From Edaphobacter modestus (GTDB lineage: Bacteria > Acidobacteriota > Terriglobia > Terriglobales > Acidobacteriaceae): DNA of 64,000 nucleotides. Positions 42,617 through 50,649 of the stretch are shown one piece after another. The stretch is taken from positions 3,410,001 to 3,474,000 of the forward strand of contig NZ_SHKW01000001.1 of assembly GCF_004217555.1 (NCBI RefSeq). Reading direction: 5' to 3'. The translations under genes were made by a program, and so were the position numbers. Position 1 is the first letter of the stretch, and each line of letters opens with the position of its first letter. A model generated the notes under the pieces. The model was given only the letters and a program-made list of their open reading frames with translations. It searched no databases and was not told where the DNA came from.

Positions 42617-43864
42617 ATGCTCCGCATCCTGGCCGCCACATTTCTTGCCTGCGCTCTCTCCGCGCACGCTCAGCAGTACGACCTCGTTCTCCGCAATGGC
42701 CACGTCCTCGACCCGAAGAACAACGTCGATGCCAGGAGTGACGTAGCGATTCGCGACGGGAAGATCGCCGCCATCGAGCCCTCGATTCCAGCCAGCGCTG
42801 CAAAGCAATCCGTGGACATCTCCGGCCTCTACCTCACGCCCGGCCTCATCGACATCCACGTGCACGTCTTCACCGGCCTTCGTCACGACGCCTGGGGCAA
42901 CGGCGATCTCTCTGTCCCCGCCGACGTGATGGCCATCCCCAACGGCGTCACCACCATGGCCGACGCCGGCTCCTCCGGCTGGCGCGACTTCCCCGAGTTC
43001 CGTCGCCGCATCATCGACGACTCGAAGACGCGCATCTTTGCCTTCCTGAACATCGTGGGCGCCGGCATGGCCAACAGCGACGATGCCGCCGAGCAGAACG
43101 AACACGACATGGACCTCGACGCGCTCTCAAAGACCATCGAGCAGAACCGTGACATCATCGTCGGCATCAAGACCGCGCACTGGCAGCAGCCCAACTTCAT
43201 CTCCGTACAAAAAGCTGTCGCCGCCGGGAATCGCAACCACCTGCCCGTCATGGTCGACTTCGGCTGGTTCGACAACAAGTCCTACGAGCAGATGATCTCC
43301 ACTCTCCTGCGCCCAGGCGACATCAGCACCCACGTCTTCCGCATGCCCGCACCGCTGCTCACCCCCGATGGCAAACCCGCGCCCTACATGCTCGAGGCCC
43401 GCAGGCGCGGCATCAAGTTCGACGTGGGCCATGGGGGCGGCTCCTTCAACTTCGCACTCGCCGAGCCCATGGTGAAGGGCGGCTTCTTCCCCGACTCCAT
43501 CTCCACCGACCTCCACGTCGGCTCCGCCACCGGCGTCATGCTCAATCTGCCCAACGTGATGAGCAAGATGCTCGCCCTGGGCATCCCTCTGCCCGAAGTC
43601 ATCCGCGAATCCACCACGAACCCGGCCAGCGAGATAGGCCACCCCGAACTCGGCCAGATCGCCGTCGGCTCGGTTGCCGACATTGCCGTGCTTCGCATCG
43701 ATCACGGTCACTTCGGCTATTCCGATCTCGCCGGCGGAAAGGTCGACGGCACCGAGCGCATTGTGCCCGAGATGACCCTTCGCGCGGGCCGCGTCGTCTT
43801 CGACCTCGACGCGCGCACTGCTGTACCCTGGCGCGAAGGCCATCTCAAATACGCTACTCGTTAA
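42617..43864 (+). CDS. Secreted amidohydrolase/deacetylase family metallohydrolase
   Basis: A 415-residue exported amidohydrolase. ATG 42617 opens a signal peptide (MLRILAATFLACALSAHAQ). Metal-site features are GLIDIHVHVF (HxH), a possibly carbamylated Lys in IVGIKTAHW, and a His in GDISTHVF. The late Asp is in SISTDLHVGSATG. In the position where deacetylase homologs usually have a His (VMVH), this protein reads PVMVDFGWFD. The C-terminal VGSVADIAVLRI is the usual amidohydrolase strand. Related enzymes act on N-acetylated or cyclic amide substrates. The stop codon overlaps the convergent omega-like gene by three bases. Confidence 0.85.
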   Translation: MLRILAATFLACALSAHAQQYDLVLRNGHVLDPKNNVDARSDVAIRDGKIAAIEPSIPASAAKQSVDISGLYLTPGLIDIHVHVFTGLRHDAWGNGDLSVPADVMAIPNGVTTMADAGSSGWRDFPEFRRRIIDDSKTRIFAFLNIVGAGMANSDDAAEQNEHDMDLDALSKTIEQNRDIIVGIKTAHWQQPNFISVQKAVAAGNRNHLPVMVDFGWFDNKSYEQMISTLLRPGDISTHVFRMPAPLLTPDGKPAPYMLEARRRGIKFDVGHGGGSFNFALAEPMVKGGFFPDSISTDLHVGSATGVMLNLPNVMSKMLALGIPLPEVIRESTTNPASEIGHPELGQIAVGSVADIAVLRIDHGHFGYSDLAGGKVDGTERIVPEMTLRAGRVVFDLDARTAVPWREGHLKYATR

Positions 43865-44109
43865 CTGATTCCACCGCTGAGCCTGACGAATGGGTTCATT
43901 CGACGGAGGGTCGAACCGGCTTCTCCGGCCACCACAACCGTGGCAGGCAACTCCCTGGAATCGGCTATCTTCTCAAACGCGCTGTTGATCGTTTCCTGGG
44001 TGTTTCTCGATGAGATATGAATCTTGCGGGTGGCCTTCGATACTGTCTGACAGAGCTGATATCGATTGCCGATGATCTCTTTTGCGCGAAACACGGATTC
44101 AGAACGCAT
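43861..44109 (-). CDS. RNA polymerase omega (RpoZ)-like small protein
   Basis: An 82-residue protein starting at ATG 44109 behind a strong GGAGG ribosome site. The longer frame to 44274 has no such support. The body MRSESVFRAKEIIGNRYQLC, then QTVSKATRKIHISSRNTQET, follows the omega pattern (NRYxLCxxxxKATRxLH...QxTxN) seen in acidobacterial RpoZ-like proteins. It may be a second omega or a diverged paralog; the main rpoZ is not in the window. The last 15 or so codons run through a TTCGAC...GTCGAA hairpin repeat, so the C-terminus is repeat-derived. The stop overlaps the amidohydrolase stop. Confidence 0.62.
   Translation of the reverse strand: MRSESVFRAKEIIGNRYQLCQTVSKATRKIHISSRNTQETINSAFEKIADSRELPATVVVAGEAGSTLRRMNPFVRLSGGIS
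43899..43915. repeat. Dispersed hairpin element, copy 7, inside the omega-like gene
   Basis: TTCGAC (43899-43904) and GTCGAA (43910-43915) form the hairpin B stem with altered but still complementary bases, preceded by GGGTTCA and followed by CC as in other copies. Confidence 0.6.
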
Positions 44110-44296
44110 ACATCCTCCGATACTTTGCGGCGTATCAGATTTTGACGTCGTCTGAGGCGCAGGTGAACTGCAACGTCTTGACAACTCGCAGGCCCTTGCC
44201 CGCAGGTTGTCTGTCATCGAGTCTATACCCCCACGGCGCCTTCGATCACACACTGACATGGCCGGCTTCCCCAATCGGAACCTTTCCTCCGGTCAC

Positions 44297-44773
44297 CTAA
44301 GCCGCCGCATACTTCACGAGCATGACCAGCCGACTCCCCGAAGCCTCCCAGTAGTCCGCCTCATTCACCTCAACCCGCAGCACTGCAATCTGCGGATCGT
44401 CCTTCCCTTTAGGAAACCACGCCTTATACAACGGATTCCACAGATCCTGGATCTTGCCGCGGTCCTGGTTCACGCTCGCGATCCCCTTGAGGGTGATGTA
44501 CTTGGAATCCTTGGGCTCCGCGAAGGTCAGCGTGACATGCTGGTCCTGGCCTACCTCCTCCACTTTTTCCGAACCCTGCCGGGTGAGGAACCACAACGTT
44601 CCATTGAAGGGGTCCTCCTGCACCGCCATCGGGCGCGAGCTCATGCTTCCATCCTTTGCCACCGTGGTCATCATGGCGATCCGGATTCCCTTCACCAGCT
44701 CCGCAATCTTCGCCTGCCCCTCATGGCCGCTCAGTTCTTTGTAGTGGCTGTCCTGGTCGTGTTTTTCGCTCAT
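44297..44773 (-). CDS. Pyridoxamine 5'-phosphate oxidase family protein (general stress protein 26-like)
   Basis: A 158-residue flavin-fold protein. ATG 44773 follows an AAGGA ribosome site; the longer frame to 44923 is not supported. The split-barrel pattern is clear: MTTVAKDGSMSSRPMAV, TLWFLTRQGSEKVEEV, HVTLTFAEPKDSKYITLKG and DDPQIAVLRVEVNEADYW. Relatives are annotated as GSP26 or pyridoxamine oxidase-like and bind FMN or F420. The natural substrate is unknown. The gene is divergent from a cupin gene at 44943. Confidence 0.87.
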   Translation of the reverse strand: MSEKHDQDSHYKELSGHEGQAKIAELVKGIRIAMMTTVAKDGSMSSRPMAVQEDPFNGTLWFLTRQGSEKVEEVGQDQHVTLTFAEPKDSKYITLKGIASVNQDRGKIQDLWNPLYKAWFPKGKDDPQIAVLRVEVNEADYWEASGSRLVMLVKYAAA

Positions 44774-44942
44774 GGTGCTGTCCTTATGGTTGTAGGATGC
44801 ACATTCGAGTCGCCCGGCAATACAGGCCATCGCCGCGTAACTGCCGGTCCATCCAGTCCATCCATGGCTATTCGCAACCACTTCGCAGGAATTGGGATGA
44901 AGCAAATCGCAGGCACCCGGCATCTATATTTCAAGGAGCTGT

Positions 44943-45362
44943 ATGACGACCGAAACGATGACCGAAAGCAAATTCTTCAATATCACCGCTCTCGCCAGCA
45001 CCTTGCCCGAAAGCGCAGAGACGATGCTCACCGATCTCCGGCTCACCGATGAGAAGGAGGCGAGCTGCCGCATCTTTCGTGTTCACCGGCCAGCGCCGGC
45101 GCACTACCACACCAGCTGCGACGAATACCTTTACGTTGTTTCCGGCCGCGCCGAGATTGCAATTGCCGGCCACGCTCCGCGAGAGATCGGCCCCGGCGAG
45201 CTGGTCTTCTTCAAAAAGAACACCATCCATGCCATCCCGAAGATTCTTGAGAGTCCCTTTACAGTGCTTGCCGTTGACACTCCGCGCCGGCCTCCGGAAG
45301 ATGTGCATTTCGTAAATCCGGAAGATGGCACGCCCGAGAGCTTCATAAAAACTCAGTATTAG
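44943..45362 (+). CDS. Cupin domain protein
   Basis: A 139-residue small beta-barrel protein with an AAGGAG ribosome site before ATG 44943. Cupin motif 1 reads RPAPAHYHTSCDEYLYVVSG (two His and a Glu metal ligand). Motif 2 reads GELVFFKKNTIHAIPKI with the final His. Unlike the cupin at 19241 it has a long N-terminal strand-rich part. It is probably a metal-binding or sugar-binding protein; no substrate is evident. A GC hairpin follows the gene. Confidence 0.85.
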   Translation: MTTETMTESKFFNITALASTLPESAETMLTDLRLTDEKEASCRIFRVHRPAPAHYHTSCDEYLYVVSGRAEIAIAGHAPREIGPGELVFFKKNTIHAIPKILESPFTVLAVDTPRRPPEDVHFVNPEDGTPESFIKTQY

Positions 45363-45380
45363 CCGACATACAAAACAACA

Positions 45381-45401
45381 GGCCCGGGATTGCCCCGGGC
45401 C
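45381..45401. terminator. GC hairpin between convergent cupin and Cys-rich genes
   Basis: GGCCCGGG and CCCGGGCC form an 8-bp stem (45381-45388 and 45394-45401) with a five-base loop. The U-tract is poor on both strands; it may work in both directions. Confidence 0.5.
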
Positions 45402-45425
45402 TTCGCTCTACAAGCCAGGAAAGCT

Positions 45426-45635
45426 TCAGGCCGCCGCTGCAGCAGTGAATCCATCGCAACCGCTGATCGGTGTCACCTTCAGATGCAGCGATGCATGCTT
45501 GGGATGACCGCACTCGTCCACCATGTTCAAAGGAGCCTCATGGCTCTTCATGATCGTGATCAATGCAGGGGCCGAAGTATGACCTTCTCCAAAGTGAGTA
45601 CACAATCCACACTGCCCATTCTCTATGTGTTCCAT
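45426..45635 (-). CDS. Small conserved Cys-containing protein
   Basis: A 69-residue protein whose ATG at 45635 follows an excellent AGGAGGAG ribosome site. It contains a CGLC pair near residues 9-12 (ENGQCGLCTHFGEGH), a third Cys in VDECGHPKHASLHLKV and a fourth in PISGCDGF. The four Cys plus nearby His look like a metal site. Proteins with the same QCGxCxHFGE...LHLKVxPxSGC layout occur in several soil bacteria without known function. It has no signal peptide. The Ala-rich tail (FTAAAAA) is probably disordered. Confidence 0.72.
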   Translation of the reverse strand: MEHIENGQCGLCTHFGEGHTSAPALITIMKSHEAPLNMVDECGHPKHASLHLKVTPISGCDGFTAAAAA

Positions 45636-45924
45636 CGCTGCTCCTCCTGTTTTTGTTTGAGTCTGCAATCTCCAAACCTGTTGCGGACATGCCGCGCTGC
45701 AGTCCGCAAATTCACACTAGACCATGCGGCTATCGCTGTAAATCGCGACCATGTTGGTCCGGGAACAGTTGATTCGGAACACGCACCCTTTTTCGGCGAT
45801 CGCGATTGGCGTCCGCCGATGCCGTCGCGCCCGCATGTCTTTTTGGGCGTTCCATTTGGGCAGTTCGTGGAACTCCATCTCGCCCCCTGCCGTATCTCTC
45901 TCAGCACCGGGAGGTCTGGCAACG

Positions 45925-46359
45925 TTGAACTACACCGATCCGCTTTACACCGCTGGAATGACGGAGCACCAACGCGCATGGTTCTACGCCGAATATGAGC
46001 AGGCGCGCCGCGACGAAGTGGTCGGAGTTCTTCTCGCGGTCTTTCTCGGCAACTTCGGGCTCCATCACTTCTACCTTCGCCGCACGGGACTCGGTGTTCT
46101 CTATCTTCTCTTCAGCTGGACGGGGATCCCTGCAATCCTCGGGTTCATCGAGGCCTTCTTCATGCCCCGGCGAGTCCGCATCTACAACGCCATGCAAGCC
46201 AGCTACATCGCGGGACAGATCCGCGCCAGCAGCGCCTTCGGATACCAGCCAGCCGTGGTCTCTAGCGCGGCATGCCCGGCCTGCGGAGCCGCCCTCACAA
46301 CCGGAGCAGGGTTCTGCCCCCGCTGTGGCGCGGCCACTACCGGACAACCAGCCGCCTGA
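45925..46359 (+). CDS. TM2 domain protein with C-terminal zinc ribbon
   Basis: A 144-residue membrane protein. The start is probably TTG at 45925 with GGGAGG ten bases upstream; ATG 45958 would shorten it by 11 residues. Residues about 24-75 form a TM2 domain: EVVGVLLAVFLGNFGLHHFY, then LYLLFSWTGIPAILGFIEAF. The tail holds a zinc ribbon (CPACGAAL...GFCPRCGAA). TM2 proteins are small two-helix membrane proteins of unknown role. The ribbon probably lies in the cytoplasm. Confidence 0.82.
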   Translation: MNYTDPLYTAGMTEHQRAWFYAEYEQARRDEVVGVLLAVFLGNFGLHHFYLRRTGLGVLYLLFSWTGIPAILGFIEAFFMPRRVRIYNAMQASYIAGQIRASSAFGYQPAVVSSAACPACGAALTTGAGFCPRCGAATTGQPAA

Positions 46360-46497
46360 CTACTGCCAGGCGACCTGGCTCTCCTTTCGCTTAAGTCGCA
46401 AGGGGAAGCTCCGAAAAAGAGCGAGTCGGCACGAGAGATTGGGCCAGCTTCCACGTTCCACCCGTTTCGGCATGGAACTGTTTCATTTCAACACGTC

Positions 46498-47430
46498 CTA
46501 CGGATGCAGCGGCGGCGTCTGCGCCCGCAGCCAGTCCAACAGACCCGCCGGATCGTCCGTGATGATAGCGTCCACGCGCGCTGCGACCATCTTCTTCCAG
46601 CCCTCTTCCGTGTTCACGGTGTAAGGAATCACTTGAAGTCCCGCACTGTGTGCTGCGGCAACCTCAGCAGGAGTCACCAGGCTCTCGTCCGGACTCAGAA
46701 TCCCTGCGCCCGAGATCTTCGCGATGTGTACGAAGCTCTTGTCAGGATCGGTAATCCCCATGAACTTGTCATACTTCGCCTGCCCGAACAGCGCCGACAG
46801 CCGGATCTTTGGGTTGAGCTTCTTCATCGCCTGCAGCGTCCTGAAATCAAAGCTCTGCAGAATCACACGCGACTCCAAATGGTGTCGACTCACCGCCTCC
46901 TCGATCATCTGCACAAACACTTCGGGAGTTGGCGTGATCTCGGGGTGATCGATAAAGATCTTGGTCTCGACATTGAAGTCGAAGCTCCCCTGCGGAGCGA
47001 GGTCCAGCACCTCTTCAAAGGTGGGAATCGTCGTATGCGGGACGGCAACCTGGTGCGGAAACGCGGCCAGCGTCGTCGCGCCACAATCATACTGCTTCAG
47101 TTCCGCGAGCGTGAGCGAGTGGATCAGGGTTCCCGCAGGCAGCGCCGGTCCGCCGCAGTGCCGCTCGTTCGCGAGCACAGCCTTCATGAAAGGCTCGTTC
47201 GATTCCACCTGAGTCAGATAAGGCGAATGCGAGACGACCAGCACGTTGTCCTTCGTGACCGCCAGGTCCAGCTCCAGCGCATCCACCTTATGCTCAATCG
47301 CGAATTCGAAGGCGGGGATGGTGTTCTCCGGTCGTGACGCTCGCCCGCCGCGATGGGCGTGAACGAGGATCGTCTGGGCGGACGAAGGCAGAACTCCCAG
47401 GAGAAGAAGTGCAATCAGGTTTTTGAACAT
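46498..47430 (-). CDS. Glycerophosphodiester phosphodiesterase (secreted)
   Basis: A 310-residue phosphodiesterase with a signal peptide (MFKNLIALLLLGVLPSSAQ). The TIM-barrel order is normal: catalytic start HAHRGGRASRPENTIPAFEF at residues 26-45, the metal ligands in ALELDLAVTKDNVLVVSHSP, ILQSFDFRTLQAMKKLNPKI in the middle, and the last strand IPYTVNTEEGWKKM with VDAIITDDPAGLLDWL at the C-terminus. It releases glycerol-3-phosphate from deacylated phospholipids in the periplasm. It is a paralog of the rearranged GDPD at 11577 and serves as the reference for that protein. Confidence 0.93.
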   Translation of the reverse strand: MFKNLIALLLLGVLPSSAQTILVHAHRGGRASRPENTIPAFEFAIEHKVDALELDLAVTKDNVLVVSHSPYLTQVESNEPFMKAVLANERHCGGPALPAGTLIHSLTLAELKQYDCGATTLAAFPHQVAVPHTTIPTFEEVLDLAPQGSFDFNVETKIFIDHPEITPTPEVFVQMIEEAVSRHHLESRVILQSFDFRTLQAMKKLNPKIRLSALFGQAKYDKFMGITDPDKSFVHIAKISGAGILSPDESLVTPAEVAAAHSAGLQVIPYTVNTEEGWKKMVAARVDAIITDDPAGLLDWLRAQTPPLHP

Positions 47431-47484
47431 GGATTGGATTTTCGTCGCTCGTGGTTACAACGCAATAAAGCCGCTGAAGCGGAA

Positions 47485-47724
47485 CTAATCTGAAATACGG
47501 CGATAAAGCCACCACCATCCCAGAAGAACCGGAATTAAAAGCAGAAACGTAAACAAAAACGCATACAAAATGACTCCGAATGAATCTCCTGGAGCGAAAT
47601 CACTCATCTCGCCTTTAAATATGAATCGTGTGTAGAACTTGTTAGCAACAAGGAAGGATGCGATCAGGATCACCGGACAACTTGCGACCGCTCCTCCAAT
47701 GACCAACAATTTCTTACGTCCCAT
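47485..47724 (-). CDS. Small two-helix membrane protein, unknown
   Basis: A 79-residue protein with two predicted membrane helices: KLLVIGGAVASCPVILIASF near the N-terminus and VILYAFLFTFLLLIPVLLGW before a basic C-terminus (YRRISD). A GAGG lies only one base before the ATG, so the ribosome site is poor and the start is uncertain. The gene is AT-richer than its neighbours. It has no recognised family. Expression should be doubted until shown. Confidence 0.45.
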   Translation of the reverse strand: MGRKKLLVIGGAVASCPVILIASFLVANKFYTRFIFKGEMSDFAPGDSFGVILYAFLFTFLLLIPVLLGWWWLYRRISD

Positions 47725-47808
47725 ACCTCAAACATTCTCACGTCGGTATTGAGAGTACAAGTCGAGTAAAATTCGGTCCGGTCGAAGCTTAGTTGATACA
47801 ACGGAGAG

Positions 47809-48942
47809 ATGATCCTGCGCCGCCTTTTCCCCCTTCTGCTCTGTCTGACTGCAACCGTCGCCTGCCACGCGCAGGAACAGACACGCCCCACCTCGCCGCA
47901 AGAGGCTCGTCACCGAGCAACGCTCGGCGTCAAGGCCATGCAGCAGTGGTACGAGCCCTCCATCGGCCTCTATAAGACCACCGGCTGGTGGAACTCGGCC
48001 AACGCTATCACCGCGCTTACCGACTTCATGCGCGTGAGCGGCTCAAAGCAGTATGTCGGCGTGCTTGCCAACACCTACAGGCAGGCGCAGATCACCATCC
48101 CCACAGAGAAGCGCACCGATCCGAAGCAGGAGAGGACCGGTTTCCCCGGCTTCCTGAACAAGTACTACGACGACGAGGGATGGTGGGCGCTTGCATGGAT
48201 CGACGCTTACGACCTTACCCATGACCGCCGTTACCTGACGATGGCGCAGTCCATCTTCGACGACATGGCCGGCGGCTGGGACTCGACCTGCGGAGGCGGC
48301 ATCTGGTGGAGCAAGGACCGCAACTACAAGAACGCCATCGCCAATGAACTGTTCTTCTCGGTAGCCGCGCATCTCGCCACACGCACCCCTTCTGAGCGTC
48401 AAAAATTTGCCGACTGGGCCACGAAGGAGTGGCAGTGGTTTCGAGGCACCGGCATGATCAACAGCGACCATCTCATCAACGACGGCCTCGTCATCGACAA
48501 GGTTACGGGCACCTGCCGCAACAATGAAAAAACCGTCTGGACCTACAACCAGGGCGTCCTGCTGGGAGCACTGGCGGAGTGGTCGAAGTCGTCGCCGGAC
48601 TCCGCCATTCTCGATCAGGCAAAGCTGATCGCCGACGCATCGCTGACCCACCTCACAGACAAGGCCGGCATCCTGCACGAACCCTGCGAACCCAAATGCA
48701 GCGGCGACGGCATCCAGTTCAAGGGCATCTTCATGCGTAACCTGCGCGCGTTGGAAGGTGTCGCGCCCGACCCACGCTACCGCACCGCCTTTGCCACCAA
48801 CGCGGATTCGATCTGGACCAAGGACCGAACACCCGAAAACACGTTCGATGTCGTGTGGTCAGGGCCGCCCATTTCGCCCGACGCGGGAACGCAAAGCTCG
48901 GCGATTGACGCTCTTGTGGCAGCCATGACCACGAAAAAGTAG
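47809..48942 (+). CDS. Glycoside hydrolase family 76 protein (alpha-1,6-mannanase-like), secreted
   Basis: A 377-residue secreted glycosidase with signal peptide MILRRLFPLLLCLTATVACH. The alpha/alpha-barrel shows the GH76 catalytic Asp pair at D121-D122 (NKYYDDEGWWALAWIDAYDL). Other barrel helices are YKTTGWWNSANAITALTDFM, GGIWWSKDRNYKNAIANELF and KTVWTYNQGVLLGALAEW. GH76 enzymes cut alpha-1,6-mannan of fungal or mycobacterial walls; that substrate is likely but not certain. A TACAAC box ends six bases before the ATG, next to GGAGAG. No sugar transporter or SusCD pair is adjacent. Confidence 0.9.
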   Translation: MILRRLFPLLLCLTATVACHAQEQTRPTSPQEARHRATLGVKAMQQWYEPSIGLYKTTGWWNSANAITALTDFMRVSGSKQYVGVLANTYRQAQITIPTEKRTDPKQERTGFPGFLNKYYDDEGWWALAWIDAYDLTHDRRYLTMAQSIFDDMAGGWDSTCGGGIWWSKDRNYKNAIANELFFSVAAHLATRTPSERQKFADWATKEWQWFRGTGMINSDHLINDGLVIDKVTGTCRNNEKTVWTYNQGVLLGALAEWSKSSPDSAILDQAKLIADASLTHLTDKAGILHEPCEPKCSGDGIQFKGIFMRNLRALEGVAPDPRYRTAFATNADSIWTKDRTPENTFDVVWSGPPISPDAGTQSSAIDALVAAMTTKK

Positions 48943-49032
48943 GCCATACTATCTGCTCCAATCGAGGGGAATCCGGCCATAAAGCGCTAAAATAGACAGG
49001 TTGCGGAAAAACTTGATTCAGGACGGCAGGCG

Positions 49033-49965
49033 ATGAGCACAGGAACCCAGACGGTGTTGGCAGGACAGGTAGAGGCGGCAGCAAAAACAGCCGGCTTGGT
49101 TGTGGTCGCACAGCAGGAGGGCAAGGATTTCTCCGGCGGGCCGACCGCGCGCTTTACCCTTGGCCTGGCCTCCAATCCCTCCAAAACGCAGACGCTCGAG
49201 CTCAGCGCGGCATTCGACTTCAGCGGAGCCGCCTTGAAGGGGGTCGTCGAAACCTATCTCAAGGAGACCGCCACCCGCCTGAAGAATCCGCGTCCGGACT
49301 GTTATCTGACTCTCCACGGCATCCCCCTGAGCTTCGGTAAATTTGAGTGGCCCTTCCATCCATCGACCTCGGGCGCTGATACCAATATCGTTCACGGCGA
49401 GACGCGCCTGGAGGACGGCAAAGAAAGCATTCTGCACGCCAAGGTAGCGGCATCTTTGACCGTGACCTTCGCCGAAGTGGTCGCGGCGCTCGAACAGCCC
49501 TTCGCAGAAAGCTTCATCTACAACGCCGTCCGCAAGACCATGGACCAGGGACAGCTTGAGCTGGTCAAGAGCGGCAACCGCCAGCCCGTTCCTGTAACCA
49601 CCCGCTACTACAGCTCAAAGCAGCAGAAGTTCATCTTCAACGACACCACTGAAGCACAGCGTCAGGAATTCCTGGCCGCCAAGGTCTTCTGGCTCTCCGG
49701 CGTTCTGGGCGGCGGCGAACCCATATGGCTGACCGATCCCCGCGACGCGCAGTACCTCAATACGACCGTCGAGGAGCTGAAGAAGACCGCGGCCGCAGTG
49801 GCCCATGAGGGAATTGTCCTGCTGACCGCCGATACCGAGTTTGGAACTCCGTCGGCTGCACTGATGTCCCATCGCGAAGGTTACGAGCAGGAGCTGGCGG
49901 CGGCGCTGCAGTTCATCAAGCCCTCTTTCAACGAGGAAATGCGGGCCGGCCACACCAATATGTAA
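49033..49965 (+). CDS. Hypothetical cytoplasmic protein, family not recognised
   Basis: A 310-residue protein without signal peptide or membrane segment. Its N-terminal part is mixed alpha/beta (VLAGQVEAAAKTAGLVVVAQ; TARFTLGLASNPSKTQTLEL), and the middle reads FIYNAVRKTMDQGQLELVKS. The C-terminal third holds KVFWLSGVLGGGEPIWLTDP and a charged helix. No catalytic signature or nucleotide-binding loop was recognised. It has no operon partner: 90 bp lies upstream, with a TAAAAT -10 box near 48989, and 162 bp downstream. It is clearly coding from its codon usage and length. Confidence 0.72.
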   Translation: MSTGTQTVLAGQVEAAAKTAGLVVVAQQEGKDFSGGPTARFTLGLASNPSKTQTLELSAAFDFSGAALKGVVETYLKETATRLKNPRPDCYLTLHGIPLSFGKFEWPFHPSTSGADTNIVHGETRLEDGKESILHAKVAASLTVTFAEVVAALEQPFAESFIYNAVRKTMDQGQLELVKSGNRQPVPVTTRYYSSKQQKFIFNDTTEAQRQEFLAAKVFWLSGVLGGGEPIWLTDPRDAQYLNTTVEELKKTAAAVAHEGIVLLTADTEFGTPSAALMSHREGYEQELAAALQFIKPSFNEEMRAGHTNM

Positions 49966-50014
49966 CCGTTTCGTAACAAGAGAGAGCAAATATGCTCCTG
50001 GACCCGTGAAATAT

Positions 50015-50044
50015 TTGCAACTCTCGCAAGCCTTTGTGTATCTT
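50015..50044 (+). promoter_or_regulatory. Sigma-70-like promoter of the small secreted protein gene
   Basis: -35 TTGCAA (50015-50020), 18-bp spacer and -10 TATCTT (50039-50044). The resulting 5' leader of about 75 bases carries a hairpin GGGTGTAC / GTACCCC (50064-50084). Confidence 0.5.
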
Positions 50045-50127
50045 ATAGGGCGGCCTGACGAAAGGGTGTACCTTGACGTACCCCTTGGGACCCATTTTTC
50101 GACTGGGCTCCTGGCCGCGAGGGAAAC

Positions 50128-50463
50128 ATGAAGCTTAACCGCATTGCAACGCCACTGATGGCAGTGGTCCTTATGAGCGGCGCCCCGATTTTTGCGCACG
50201 CCCAGAACTCCCAGAAGCAGAACACGCCGGCGCAGGTCCAGGATTGGAACACGCCGCCAGCCGGTACCGAGCAGGTCCAGCAGGGCTTCCGCGACGGTAT
50301 CGAGGCAGCCAAGCTCGACAAGGCAGCGAAGCGCAAGATCGACGCCAAGTCGTCGCATCTCTACAAGAATCCCCCAGTGAAGGGTGCGGCTAAGGATGAT
50401 TACCGCAACAGCTTTGAAAAGGGATATCAGGCGCAGCTCGAGCATGACAACGCCGGCATGTAA
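50128..50463 (+). CDS. Small secreted conserved protein
   Basis: A 111-residue protein with a signal peptide (about MKLNRIATPLMAVVLMSGAP to AHAQ). The mature part is short and basic: VQQGFRDGIEAAKLDKAAKR, then SSHLYKNPPVKGAAKDDYRN and FEKGYQAQLEHD. The FRDGI...YRNSFEKGY layout resembles small acidobacterial periplasmic proteins with paired GF/GY helical units. No function is known. It has its own promoter, a structured leader and a strong terminator, so it is probably a well-expressed single-gene unit. Confidence 0.75.
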   Translation: MKLNRIATPLMAVVLMSGAPIFAHAQNSQKQNTPAQVQDWNTPPAGTEQVQQGFRDGIEAAKLDKAAKRKIDAKSSHLYKNPPVKGAAKDDYRNSFEKGYQAQLEHDNAGM

Positions 50464-50507
50464 TCTGCCGGATCAGCCACAGAAACTCGCTTTCGGTAAA
50501 GCTTCAG

Positions 50508-50540
50508 AAGAGAGGTCCCGCATCGGGACCTCTCTCTTTT
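50508..50540 (+). terminator. Rho-independent terminator of the small secreted protein gene
   Basis: GAGAGGTCCCG (50510-50520) and CGGGACCTCTC (50524-50534) form an 11-bp stem with a three-base loop, followed by TCTTTT. Confidence 0.93.
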
Positions 50541-50649
50541 GCTCCAGCCAGGCCCGTTCTTCTGCGAGCCATAGGCCATTGCACATCCGGATACGCATCG
50601 CGATCCACACGGCTTCCACAATAGTCTGTGCGTAAAATCGCACTCACCC

